From Streptomyces sp. MA5143a (GTDB taxonomy: Bacteria; Actinomycetota; Actinomycetes; Streptomycetales; Streptomycetaceae), in contig NZ_OLMK01000025.1 in the NCBI RefSeq assembly GCF_900290235.1, positions 1 to 64,000 on the forward strand: a stretch of DNA of 64,000 nt, written 5' to 3'. Shown in pieces: positions 23,871-34,391 of this stretch. A program made the position numbers and the translations under genes. Below the pieces are notes generated by a model. The model made no database searches. It had not been told where the DNA came from and was given only the letters and a program-made list of their open reading frames with translations. Position 1 is the first letter of the stretch, and every line of letters begins with the position of its first letter.

Positions 23871-25082
23871 GTTTCTGGTCGGGAGTCCGTGGCTTCCTGT
23901 TTCTTCGCGCTGTGCCGGGATTCCTCCCGGTCTTACCGGCGCTCCGCAGGCCGTTACCGCCAGTCCGGCGGCCGTCTTGATGTTGATCGCGGCGTTGGTG
24001 TCCCGGTCGTGGACGGTGCCGCAGGCGGTACAGGTCCATTCCCGGACGTCAAGGGGTTTGGGTCCGTCCACGGCGCCGCAGGTGGAACAGGTCTGGGAGG
24101 TCGGTGTGAACCGGCCGATCTTGACCAGGGTGCGCCCGTACCGCTCCGCTTTGTACTCCAGCATGTCGATGAACGACGACCAGCCCGCGTCGTGCACGGA
24201 CTTGGCCAGCCTCGTGCGGGCCAGTCCCGCCACCGACAGGTCCTCCACGGCGATTCCTTGGTTCTCGGAGATCAGCTTCGTGGAGAGCTGGTGGTGGAAC
24301 TCCCGGCGCGCGTCAGCGACCTCGGCGTGGGCGCGGGCGACCTTCAGGCGGGCCCTGGCCCGGTTCTTCGATCCCTTCTGCTTGCGGGACAGCTCCCGCT
24401 GGGCCTTCTTCAGCTTCTTCTCCGCGCGCCGCAGGAAGCGCGGGGAGTCGATCTTCGTGCCATCGGACAGGACCGCGAAGTGAGTGAGGCCGAGATCGAT
24501 ACCGACGGTGCGGTCGGTGTCGGGCATCCGGGCCGCGTCAACGGCGGGGTCGGTGTCGATGACGAAGGAGGCGAAAAATCTGTCGGCCGCGTCCTTGACG
24601 ACCGTGACGGAAGTGGGGGCAGCGGGCAGGGGGCGTGACCACTTCACCTTCACCGCGCCGATCTTCGGCAGGTTCAGACGGCCACCGCCGGTGATGGTCC
24701 AGCGGGCGTTGGCGGTGAACCGGATCGACTGCCGGGCGTCCTTGCGGGACTTCAAGCGGGGCGCACCCAGTTTCGGACCCTTGCGGGCACCCTTGAGGGA
24801 AGCGAAGAAGTTACGGTACGCCCGCTCGGCGTCCCGCAGGGACTGCTGGAGCACCACCGCCGAGACCTCGCCCAGCCAGGACCGCTCCTTCGTCTGCTTC
24901 GCCTCGGTGATCAGCCTCCGGGACAGCTCACCGGCCGTCGGAAAGGGCAGCTCCGCCTTCCGGGCGTCCTCGCGGGCGCGGACCGCGTCGTTGAACACGA
25001 CGCGGGCGCACCCGAACGCCCTGGCCAATGCGGCCTGCTGAGCGGCGTCGGGGTACAACCTGAAGGCGTACCGAAGCTGCAT
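23859..25082 (-). CDS. tnpB: TnpB RNA-guided nuclease of an IS605-group element
   Basis: A 407-residue protein of normal TnpB length, starting MQLRYAFRLYPDAAQQAAL at ATG 25082. The RuvC parts are complete: Asp in VGIDLGLTHFAV, Glu in IAVEDLSVAGLA, zinc ribbon CSTC...CTAC and Asp in HDRDTNAAINI. A Lys/Arg-rich segment (FLRRAEKKLKKAQRELSRKQKG) precedes the Glu. In characterised systems such proteins cut DNA next to a short motif guided by RNA from the element's right end. It appears intact and sits inside the disrupted gene. Confidence 0.92.
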   Translation of the reverse strand: MQLRYAFRLYPDAAQQAALARAFGCARVVFNDAVRAREDARKAELPFPTAGELSRRLITEAKQTKERSWLGEVSAVVLQQSLRDAERAYRNFFASLKGARKGPKLGAPRLKSRKDARQSIRFTANARWTITGGGRLNLPKIGAVKVKWSRPLPAAPTSVTVVKDAADRFFASFVIDTDPAVDAARMPDTDRTVGIDLGLTHFAVLSDGTKIDSPRFLRRAEKKLKKAQRELSRKQKGSKNRARARLKVARAHAEVADARREFHHQLSTKLISENQGIAVEDLSVAGLARTRLAKSVHDAGWSSFIDMLEYKAERYGRTLVKIGRFTPTSQTCSTCGAVDGPKPLDVREWTCTACGTVHDRDTNAAINIKTAAGLAVTACGAPVRPGGIPAQREETGSHGLPTRNRSS

Positions 25083-25724
25083 GACGATCACACTAGGCAC
25101 GTCGAACCCACGTCGTCACCGGGAACATCTGAGCGACCCATCATCATCACGAGCAGGATCCGGCTCCGCCGGAACGCCACCGCGACGCTCCGCGTCCCGA
25201 CCCCACGATTCGCTTCACCCCCGGCCCGAAGACCGGAGCACTGCGAAGGAACCCGGTAGTAGTTGCCGGAGTTGGAGACGATCGCGCATGTGCCAGCGGT
25301 GTCCTCGCCGCCGGAGCCGGAGCCCGTGCCGGAGTCCGTGTCGACGGCGGTCGGTGACGATGACCGTGGGGCGGGGCTTCGACTTGGCCTTGACCGTCTC
25401 GGTGACGGTCGGCGGGGCCCGGGGTGTCGCGGTGACGGTCGTCGCGGGCTTGACCTCGGCCTCGATCGGCTGCTGCCCGGCGTCCAAGGTGGACCCGGCG
25501 ACCGAGCCCGCCACGAAGAGCGCCGGCGCTGCCCCGCCGATCCACACGACCACGCGATTGCCGAGGGGCCGTGCCCTGCCGCCGCGGTGTCGGCGGCAGG
25601 GGAATGGTGTACGGATTGGTTATCTCGCCCCCGAATGCCGCGGGTGGGGTGACCGTAGTGACCCACGGCGCGAGGTGAAGTGTCCATTCTGTGACCGCCC
25701 ATCCGCGGCGCTTCCGCTCCATGG

Positions 25725-25755
25725 GGAAACCCCAGGTCTTCGACCTGGGGTTTCC
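25725..25755. terminator. Strong terminator hairpin after the galactanase gene
   Basis: GGAAACCCCAGGTC (25725-25738), loop TTC and GACCTGGGGTTTCC (25742-25755) pair perfectly over 14 bp. On the minus strand it lies just after the GH30 stop. Confidence 0.85.
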
Positions 25756-25783
25756 TCGTGGTGTGGCCGGGTGGGCCGGTGCG

Positions 25784-27829
25784 TCAGCCCGGCAGGTCGT
25801 TCAGCCACCAGCGCTGGTTGAGGCCCGAGTTGGGCCACCAGACGCCCACGGAGGCGCCGTCGCTCGTGGACTGGCCGCCCACGTCGGCGAGTTGGCCGGT
25901 CGCCGCGTTGAGCAGGGTCCAGGAGCCGTCACCGGTGCTGGACAGGATCCACTGCGCGGCCGCGTCCCGCGTGCCCTCGTCGGCCTCGGCCGTCAGGTTG
26001 CCGCCGCGGATCGCCAGGCGCTTGCCGGCGGCCCCGTTGGTGATCGCGTACCGCGTGCGGTTGCTCGTCGCGCCGCTGCCGATCCGGTCCACGGTCCACT
26101 GCTGGGCCTTCGTACCGGGGTCGACGTTCTTGATGACGAGGCCCTTGCCGTCGCCCGCGACCGCGAGGTTCTTGCCGCTCTGCACACCGGTCAGGGTGTA
26201 CGTCTCGTCGTCGCGCAGCTCCGCGCGGTCCTTCGCCACCCCGGAGACGCCGTTGACCAGGAAGGAGGTCACGGATTGGGCGGGCACGGTGATCGTGGCC
26301 TTCTTGCCCTTGACCCGGACCGCCTTCTTCTTCACCAGCTTGCCGGCGGCGTCCGTCACCACGGGCGTGACCGTCGCGCCGGAGGCGACCTTGCCGAACC
26401 TCGACAGGTCCAGGGTCACCGCGCGGGACTCGGTGGTGCTGTTGACGTGGACGACCGTCGCCTTCTCGCCCTTCTTCGCGACCGCCGCCGTGCTGGAGGT
26501 GTCGTTCGTCTTGATCAGACGGTCGCCCGGCTTGATGTAGTGCGTGAAGTTGCGGGCGGTGTCGAACTTGGTGTTCGTGTAGATCGGGCAGGACTTCAGG
26601 GTGTCCGTGGACTTGCAGGCGAAGGAGAGCTGGATGGAGCCCCAGTTGCCGCCCTTCGCGGACTCGCCGCCCGGCTTCATGTTGTCGTAGTCCTCGACCG
26701 GCTGCCAGAAGACCCAGGCCTTCGGCTCCAATTCGCGCAGGTCGTCGACCATGCGCTGGGCGAGGCCCAGACCGGGGCGCATGTCGGTGAAGCTCTGCCC
26801 GTCGCCCCAGTCGCCCTCGACCTCGCTCATCCACAGCGGCTTGTCGGCGGCCTTGGCGAGGTCGCGGACGGTGGTGCGCTGGCTGGTGCCGTAGGTGTGG
26901 ACGTTCATCTGGCCGACGAGGTCACGGACCTCCTGCGGGTAGGAGTTCCAGTTCGTGGCGAACTTGCCGGGGTTGGTCTCGTCCATCGCGGATATCTCCG
27001 CCTTGGTACGGGACTTGTCCAGGACCGGGCCGAGGGCGCGCAGCACCTTCTGCTGGAGCTCGGGGCCCATGTGGGCGCCCTCCTGGCGGCCTCCGGTGGG
27101 CTGCCCGTCCTCACCGAGCTTGGTGCCCCAGTAGTCGGTGTTCGGCTCGTTGAACGGGTCGAGGGTGTCGACCTTGATGCCGTGCGCCTTCTCCAGCCGC
27201 TCGGTGGCGCCGACCAGGTACTTGGCGAAGTCCTCGACCGACTCCTCCTTCAGCTGGTCCTTCGAGGAGTCGAAGCCGCCGGAGACATAGCCGCTGACCG
27301 TCATGAACCACGGCGGCGAGTTGCTGAACGCCTCCCAGTGCGTGATGTCCTTCTTGATGCGGTCCACCCACCAGCGCTGGGTGGCGTCGGCCTTCTTGTT
27401 CCAGTCGGCCGGGTCGTCGGCGTTCCACCAGTCGACGTCCTCGCGGGTGGTGCCCGCAGGCGCCTTCCACCAGCCCTCGACGGCGCCGCCGGCCCGCAGG
27501 TAGTCCTTGACGTCGGGGGCGTTGCCGCCGCCGATGTTGTAGCGGGCGATGTTCAGGTTGAGGCCCTTGTCACCGAAGAGGAGCTGCGCGAGCTTCTCGC
27601 GGATCTTCGGGGGGTAGTCGCCGGTGGCGTTGGCGAACCACACCAGGCTGGTGCCCCAGCCCTCGAAGCTGTCGCCCTTGTACGAGGGGTCCGGCCGGAC
27701 GGTGACCGACGCGGCGGCAGGTTCGGCGTGCGCCAACGGCAGTGAGGTGGTGGCCATGACGGTCCCGGTCGCCAGGGCCGTCACGCCGATGGCCCCGAGG
27801 AGCCGTCTCGTGCGGGTGCGGTGTGCCAT
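25784..27829 (-). CDS. Secreted GH30 glycoside hydrolase (endo-beta-1,6-galactanase-like) with ricin-type lectin domain
   Basis: A 681-residue exoenzyme. ATG 27829 gives a signal peptide (RRLLGAIGVTALATGTVMA, cleaved near AHA). The catalytic (beta/alpha)8 domain plus beta side domain spans ~35-500: FEGWGTSLVWFA, acid/base Glu228 in DPFNEPNTDYWG and nucleophile Glu336 in PLWMSEVEGDW, then WVFWQPVEDYD. The last ~150 residues are a beta-trefoil lectin with QW motifs (AQQWTVDRI, AAQWILSS, NQRWWLND). Subfamily GH30_5 enzymes cut beta-1,6-galactan of arabinogalactan; exact substrate is inferred. Divergent from a LacI regulator with a palindrome between. Confidence 0.87.
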   Translation of the reverse strand: MAHRTRTRRLLGAIGVTALATGTVMATTSLPLAHAEPAAASVTVRPDPSYKGDSFEGWGTSLVWFANATGDYPPKIREKLAQLLFGDKGLNLNIARYNIGGGNAPDVKDYLRAGGAVEGWWKAPAGTTREDVDWWNADDPADWNKKADATQRWWVDRIKKDITHWEAFSNSPPWFMTVSGYVSGGFDSSKDQLKEESVEDFAKYLVGATERLEKAHGIKVDTLDPFNEPNTDYWGTKLGEDGQPTGGRQEGAHMGPELQQKVLRALGPVLDKSRTKAEISAMDETNPGKFATNWNSYPQEVRDLVGQMNVHTYGTSQRTTVRDLAKAADKPLWMSEVEGDWGDGQSFTDMRPGLGLAQRMVDDLRELEPKAWVFWQPVEDYDNMKPGGESAKGGNWGSIQLSFACKSTDTLKSCPIYTNTKFDTARNFTHYIKPGDRLIKTNDTSSTAAVAKKGEKATVVHVNSTTESRAVTLDLSRFGKVASGATVTPVVTDAAGKLVKKKAVRVKGKKATITVPAQSVTSFLVNGVSGVAKDRAELRDDETYTLTGVQSGKNLAVAGDGKGLVIKNVDPGTKAQQWTVDRIGSGATSNRTRYAITNGAAGKRLAIRGGNLTAEADEGTRDAAAQWILSSTGDGSWTLLNAATGQLADVGGQSTSDGASVGVWWPNSGLNQRWWLNDLPG

Positions 27830-27945
27830 CTCGAGTAACTCCAACTCTTCCACGTGCCGCGCGTCCCGGCGCGACGCGAGAGATCGGGGCCCGCTGGTGC
27901 GGTTCGGTGCGGTTCGCGGTGCTCTCGTATGGTTGGTGACAGGTG

Positions 27946-27961
27946 ATGTTTACGTAAACAT
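27946..27961. promoter_or_regulatory. LacI-type operator
   Basis: ATGTTTACGTAAACAT is a perfect 16-bp palindrome centred on CG, as LacI-family operators are. It lies in the 236-bp gap between the galactanase and the regulator, 117 bp from the former's start, so one protein could control both. Confidence 0.8.
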
Positions 27962-28065
27962 TCCTCGGCGCGATGTCTACACTGTCCGAATCTCGGTGGT
28001 CAAGGGAGTCGCTGTGGACCAGCGGAATCGCCGAGCGGCGCGCGGACGGGGACCTGGGGGACAAG

Positions 28066-29169
28066 GTGGACACAGCTGACCGGGAGAGCGCGGCGGCGCC
28101 GGGCCGCGGGAGCGGGACGGGAGCGGGGCCCGCGCCCCGTGCCCGGGGGCGGGGCGCCCGGCCCCGGCAGGGCCCCTCCATGGGCGACGTCGCCCGGCTC
28201 GCGGGCGTCTCCGCGCAGACGGTGTCCCGTGTGTCCAACGGGTTCGCCGGCGTCACCGAGGAGACCCGCCGCCAGGTGCTGGACGCGATGCGGGAGCTGG
28301 ACTACCGGCCCAACAGCGCCGCCCGCGCCCTGCGGCGCGGGGAGTTCCGCACCCTCGGCGTGATCACCTTCTCGCTGTCCACGCTCGGCAACATCCGTAC
28401 CCTCGACGCGATCGCCACCTCCGCCGCGCGCGAGGGGTACGCCGTCACCCTGCTGCCGGTCGCGGTGCCCACGCAGGACGAGGTGAACGGCGCCTTCTCC
28501 CGGCTGGGGGAGCTCGCCGTGGACGCGGTGATCGTCATCATGGAGACCCATCTGCTCGACGCGGCGACCGTCTCGCTGCCGCCCGGCATCCCGGTCGTGG
28601 TGGCCGACTCCGACGCCGGAGACCGGTACACCGTCGTCGACACCGACCAGGCGGGCGGGGCACGGGACGCCGTACGGCATCTGCTGGACCTCGGACACGG
28701 GACCGTGTGGCATCTGGCGGGGCCGGAGGACTCCTTCGCCGCCCAGCGCCGGGCGAACGCCTGGCACGCCACCCTCGCCGAGGCCGGGCTGGTGCCGCCG
28801 CCCCCGGTGCGGGGCGACTGGTCGGCGGAGTCCGGCTACCGGGCGGGGCTCCTGCTCGCCGAACAGCCGGACTGCACGGCGGTGTTCGCGGCGAACGACC
28901 AGATGGCGCTGGGGCTGCTGCGGGCCCTGCACGAGCGGGGCCGGACGGTGCCGGACGAGGTCAGCGTCGTCGGGTTCGACGACATCCCCGAGTCGGCGTC
29001 GTTCCTGCCGCCCCTGACCACCATCCACCAGGACTTCGCCGAGGTGGGGCGCCTGTGCGTCGAGGGCGTGCTCGCCGGCATGCGACGGCCCACCCCCGAG
29101 CCCGGCACCACGCTCGTCCCGACCCGGCTCGTGTCCCGCCGCAGCACGGCCCCGCCGCCGGGCCACTGA
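28066..29169 (+). CDS. LacI-family transcriptional regulator
   Basis: A 367-residue repressor, DNA-binding domain MGDVARLAGVSAQTVSRVSNG followed by the hinge helix YRPNSAARALRRG, and a periplasmic-binding-like sugar domain (TLGVITFSL to DEVSVVGFDDIPES). I chose GTG 28066 with GGGG upstream; the domain proper starts at Met 28180, so the N-terminal ~38 residues are an extra Gly/Arg-rich tail or the start is later. Its divergence from the GH30 gene and the perfect palindrome make it the likely repressor of galactan use and of itself, lifted by an oligosaccharide. Confidence 0.9.
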   Translation: MDTADRESAAAPGRGSGTGAGPAPRARGRGARPRQGPSMGDVARLAGVSAQTVSRVSNGFAGVTEETRRQVLDAMRELDYRPNSAARALRRGEFRTLGVITFSLSTLGNIRTLDAIATSAAREGYAVTLLPVAVPTQDEVNGAFSRLGELAVDAVIVIMETHLLDAATVSLPPGIPVVVADSDAGDRYTVVDTDQAGGARDAVRHLLDLGHGTVWHLAGPEDSFAAQRRANAWHATLAEAGLVPPPPVRGDWSAESGYRAGLLLAEQPDCTAVFAANDQMALGLLRALHERGRTVPDEVSVVGFDDIPESASFLPPLTTIHQDFAEVGRLCVEGVLAGMRRPTPEPGTTLVPTRLVSRRSTAPPPGH

Positions 29170-29170
29170 A

Positions 29171-29185
29171 CGAAAATACTTTTCG
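29171..29185 (+). terminator. Weak AT-rich hairpin after the LacI gene
   Basis: CGAAAA, TAC, TTTTCG two bases after the lacI stop: a short stem followed by ATTTCCC. It is a possible terminator only. Confidence 0.35.
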
Positions 29186-29216
29186 ATTTCCCGCATTCAA
29201 CATTTCTGCCGACCAA

Positions 29217-29279
29217 GTATCCGGAATTCAACGACACCGATAATCCCAGCAGACTTTTATTCCCCTGAATGCCGGATAC
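29217..29279. repeat. Inverted repeat in an AT-rich pocket
   Basis: GTATCCGGAATTCA (29217-29230) and TGAATGCCGGATAC (29266-29279) match at 13 of 14 positions with 35 bases between. The stretch from 29170 to 29290 is unusually AT-rich for the window. It precedes the small membrane protein and could be its control region or a remnant of transferred DNA. Confidence 0.6.
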
Positions 29280-29336
29280 CGCACCCCGGACGCCACTCGT
29301 TGAAGATGCGTGACTTGGCAGGATACGTACGGCGGT

Positions 29337-29972
29337 ATGGAGACCCAGCACATCTGGCTCCCCGACCCGAGGACCCCGTCCGACGACTGGGAGCACGACG
29401 AGGAGTCGACCCAGATGTCGATGCCGGCGTCCGTGCCGGTGTCGGTGCCGGTGGCGATGCCCAGGCAGGTACAGGTGCCGTCCCCGAGCCGGCCCGTCAG
29501 CAGACGGAGACCACGGCCGGGGGCGCACATCTTTTCCGGCAATCCAAGAAGCTTCACCGTCGCTTTTCTGGTTTTCACCATCACGGTGTGCGCGGCGACG
29601 ATGCTCTCCTGGTCCATCTCTTATTCGTACAACCAGTTACACGGCATCGCCCTGCTGGTGGTCTCGGAAAGATTCGCGCAATGGTGGCCCCTGACGGTGT
29701 ACGGGCCGTGGCTGGTCGCGGGCCTCTCCATCCTGCGGGCGTCGGTGCAGCACCGGACGGCCCGACGGTCCTGGGCCGTGATGCTGCTGTCGTCGGGCAC
29801 GGCGGTGGCGCTGTGCATCGGACAGACCCCGGGGTCGGTGCTCGCGATGGTCGTGGTGGGGATCCCGCCGATCACCGCACTGGTCTGCTTCCGGGAGCTG
29901 GTCGGCCAGTTCTCCTCCCGGTCCGGACCACGGCACGCCGCCGACACCGTCGGCGGGCCGAAGCAGCCGTGA
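29337..29972 (+). CDS. DUF2637-like four-helix membrane protein
   Basis: A 211-residue protein with a cytosolic N-terminal ~65 residues rich in Pro, Ser and Val repeats (SVPVSVPVAMP), then about four spans: FTVAFLVFTITVCAATML, WWPLTVYGPWLVAGLSIL, WAVMLLSSGTAVALCIG and VLAMVVVGIPPITALVCF. The spacing resembles DUF2637/SpdB-type proteins of Streptomyces, but I cannot confirm it. ATG 29337 has a poor ribosome site; GTG 29310 is an alternative. A strong terminator follows. No function can be given. Confidence 0.65.
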   Translation: METQHIWLPDPRTPSDDWEHDEESTQMSMPASVPVSVPVAMPRQVQVPSPSRPVSRRRPRPGAHIFSGNPRSFTVAFLVFTITVCAATMLSWSISYSYNQLHGIALLVVSERFAQWWPLTVYGPWLVAGLSILRASVQHRTARRSWAVMLLSSGTAVALCIGQTPGSVLAMVVVGIPPITALVCFRELVGQFSSRSGPRHAADTVGGPKQP

Positions 29973-29976
29973 CGAA

Positions 29977-30003
29977 AAACCCCAGGTCGTGGACCTGGGG
30001 TTT
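29977..30003. terminator. Bidirectional terminator between convergent genes
   Basis: AAACCCCAGGTC (29977-29988), loop GTG and GACCTGGGGTTT (29992-30003) form a perfect 12-bp stem after the membrane protein and before the end of the uvrA-like gene. The arms resemble those at 25725. Confidence 0.85.
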
Positions 30004-30042
30004 CGTCGTGTTCGGGTGTCCCTGACCGAGGGAGCGGCCGGG

Positions 30043-32436
<2,394 letters not shown>

Positions 32437-32612
32437 CGTGTCTCCATCTGTCGCGCGACGCGGTACGGATCGGGTGTGTCGTGGGAGGGCGTGGCAGCCG
32501 GCCGGTGGGGCGACCGACGGGGGCGGCGACCGGCCGACGAGCCGGCCGTGGAGGGCAGCCGGCTCGATCTAACCAGGTCACCGGCGGTGCGTCCGGTGGT
32601 TTCGCGGACGGG

Positions 32613-33023
32613 TCAGCGGACCTCGTTGATCCGGATCAGGTTGCCCGAGGGGTCACGGAAGGCGCAGTCGCGGACGCCGTACGGCTGCTCCGTCGGCTTC
32701 TGGACGACCTCGGCGCCGCTCGCCTGCACCCGGTCGAAGGTGTCGTCGAGGTCGGGGGTGGCCAGGGTGAGACGGGCGTAGCTGCCCTTCGCCATCAGCT
32801 CGGTGATGGCGCGGCGGTCGTCGTCGGTGAGGGAGGGGTCGGCCGCCGGCGGTTCCAGGACGATCGACGTGCCGGGCTGGCCGACCGGACCGACGGTGAT
32901 CCACCGCATGGCCTCGTAGCCGACGTCGTTGCGCACCTCGAAGCCGAGGGTGTCCCGGTAGAAGGCCAGCGAGGCCTCCGGGTCGGTGTGCGGGAGGAAG
33001 GTCCAGTGAATGGTGATGTCCAT
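32613..33023 (-). CDS. VOC-family (glyoxalase-like) protein
   Basis: A 136-residue vicinal-oxygen-chelate protein: DITIHWTFLPHTDPEASLAFYRDTLGFEV at the start, ARLTLATPDLDDTFDRVQASGAEV and the terminal RDCAFRDPSGNLIRINE. These are the two beta-alpha-beta-beta-beta units that form one metal cup. Substrates of such single proteins range from methylglyoxal adducts to antibiotics such as bleomycin. Start at ATG 33023; the upstream frame is not coding. It is divergent from another VOC gene. Confidence 0.87.
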   Translation of the reverse strand: MDITIHWTFLPHTDPEASLAFYRDTLGFEVRNDVGYEAMRWITVGPVGQPGTSIVLEPPAADPSLTDDDRRAITELMAKGSYARLTLATPDLDDTFDRVQASGAEVVQKPTEQPYGVRDCAFRDPSGNLIRINEVR

Positions 33024-33216
33024 GGCCGTAACGCTAGGCGCGGCCCCGGCGGGAGCGCTTCTCGAATCCTGACCGGTTGGGCCGTGCGCGGGTCGCCCGC
33101 CGGGACGATCCGCGGCGGGGCGCGCGGAGGGGCGGCGCCCCGGCGTCCGGGTGCCGTTGTCAGTGGCCGGGTCTAGTCTCCGGACGACCGACCGTTCGCT
33201 CCTTCCAGGAGGACCC

Positions 33217-33630
33217 ATGGCCTCGCGACTCAACCCGTATCTCCACTTCGGCGGCGACGCCCGGCAGGCGCTGGAGTTCTACCAGGAGGTGTTCGGCGGG
33301 GAACTGGTGCTCAACACGTACGGCTCGTTCGGGCAGGGGGAGGGCCCACAGGCCGACATGATCATGCACGGCATGCTGGAGACGCCGAGCGGCTTCACCC
33401 TGATGGGCGCGGACTCCCCGACCGACACGGAGAGCGCCCCCCTGTTCACCTACTCGGTGAGCGTGACCGGCGACGACGAGGCCGAGCTGCGCGGCTACTG
33501 GGAGAAGCTCTCCGCCGGCGGCCAGGTGACCGCTCCGCTCGACAAGCAGGTGTGGGGCGACATCTTCGGCATGTGCACGGACCGCTTCGGCGTCCCCTGG
33601 ATGGTCAACATCAGCGAGCCGCAGGGCTGA
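33217..33630 (+). CDS. VOC-family protein, PhnB-like
   Basis: A 137-residue protein starting at ATG 33217 after CCAGGAGGA. It has the PhnB/3-demethylubiquinone-methyltransferase-like pattern SRLNPYLHFGGDARQALEFYQEVFGGEL ... MIMHGMLETPSGFTLMGAD ... WGDIFGMCTDRFGVPWMVN. These small VOC proteins are widespread in actinobacteria with few known reactions. It is divergent from the VOC gene on the other strand, with 193 bp between. Confidence 0.87.
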   Translation: MASRLNPYLHFGGDARQALEFYQEVFGGELVLNTYGSFGQGEGPQADMIMHGMLETPSGFTLMGADSPTDTESAPLFTYSVSVTGDDEAELRGYWEKLSAGGQVTAPLDKQVWGDIFGMCTDRFGVPWMVNISEPQG

Positions 33631-33657
33631 GGGGACCGGGCCCCGGGCTCGCCGTGT

Positions 33658-33720
33658 GGCGCCGGGCGGCGTACGGCGCCGGGCGGCGTACGGCGCCGGG
33701 CGGCGTACGGCGCCGGGCGG
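33658..33720. repeat. 17-bp tandem repeats GGCGCCGGGCGGCGTAC
   Basis: Three full units (33658, 33675, 33692) and a partial fourth lie between convergent genes. Each unit contains GGCGCC, so the array can fold on both strands and may serve as a terminator. Confidence 0.85.
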
Positions 33721-33724
33721 GGGC

Positions 33725-34198
33725 TCAGCCGAACATGCCCGGCTGGTAGTCGCCCGCGGGCTGCTGGACGATCACATTGACGCGGTTGTACGCGTTGATC
33801 AGGGCGATCAGACCCACCAGGGCGGCGAGCTGGTCCTCGTCGTAGTGCTTGGCGGCGTTCTCCCACACCTCGTCGGGGACGCCGCCGGCCGCGTCGGCGA
33901 TCCGGGTGGCCTGCTCCGCCAGCTCCAGGGCGGCGCGCTCGGCGTCGGTGAACACCGTCGCCTCCCGCCAGGTCGCCACGAGGTGAAGGCGCTGCGCGCT
34001 CTCCCCCGCGTGCGCGGCGTCCTTGGTGTGCATGTCGGTGCAGAATCCGCAGTCGTTGATCTGGCTGGCCCGGATCTTCACCAGCTCCTGGGTCGCGTGC
34101 GGCAGCGTCGAGTCCAGCAGGGCCTTGCCCGCCGCGTTGAGGTGCTTGAAGACCTTGCTGGCCAGCGGGTTGGCGAAGAGGTTCAGGCGAGCTTCCAT
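33725..34198 (-). CDS. AhpD/carboxymuconolactone-decarboxylase-like protein
   Basis: A 157-residue helical protein of the AhpD-like superfamily. The redox motif is INDCGFCTDMHTKDA (CxxC with the following His) after ELVKIRASQ, and the C-terminal helix reads LVGLIALINAYNRVNVI. AhpD proteins pass electrons to peroxiredoxin AhpC; no ahpC is nearby. ATG 34198 follows GAGGAGCGCACG, which fixes the start. Confidence 0.9.
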   Translation of the reverse strand: MEARLNLFANPLASKVFKHLNAAGKALLDSTLPHATQELVKIRASQINDCGFCTDMHTKDAAHAGESAQRLHLVATWREATVFTDAERAALELAEQATRIADAAGGVPDEVWENAAKHYDEDQLAALVGLIALINAYNRVNVIVQQPAGDYQPGMFG

Positions 34199-34391
34199 CG
34201 TGCGCTCCTCGGTCGTCGTGGCGTTCACACCTCATCGACGGGGCGGCCCGACGAGACGTGACACGACACGGCGTGACGCCCGTCACAGCGGCCGGCCGGA
34301 AGGTCCCTCGGACGGCAAGTGCCGTACGGCAGGCGCCGGTTACCGTGAAGCCGCCTCCGTCGGAGGACGGAGCGGGCAGGCCGGGGGGAAC

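Larger units (their letters stand above)
23797..25255 (-). mobile_element. TnpB-only element (IS605/IS1341 type)
   Basis: About 1,459 bp carrying one TnpB gene and no TnpA. The right end (minus strand) is the hairpin at 23807-23826 followed by GAGCATGTCAA, typical for the end of IS605-group elements. The left end abuts ACTACTAC of the interrupted gene. Borders come from the reading frame of the split host gene. It must be mobilised by a TnpA elsewhere, or is now fixed. Confidence 0.8.
23683..25722 (-). pseudogene. Secreted/membrane protein gene split by a TnpB element and frameshifted
   Basis: Downstream of the element the frame reads SAGQFCRNSDHGAVTTT... to WRWSYV and stop at 23683. Upstream of the element it reads EDTAGTCAIVSNSGNYY, directly before 25256. 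Removing 23797-25255 joins them as GNYY-SAGQFC in frame. Further upstream the likely membrane span VVVWIGGAAPALFVAGSVAG and Pro/Thr-rich linker lie in a different frame, so at least one indel is also present. The N-terminus (ATG 25722 or other) is uncertain. The intact protein would have one span, a low-complexity linker and a small C-terminal domain with cysteines. Confidence 0.75.
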
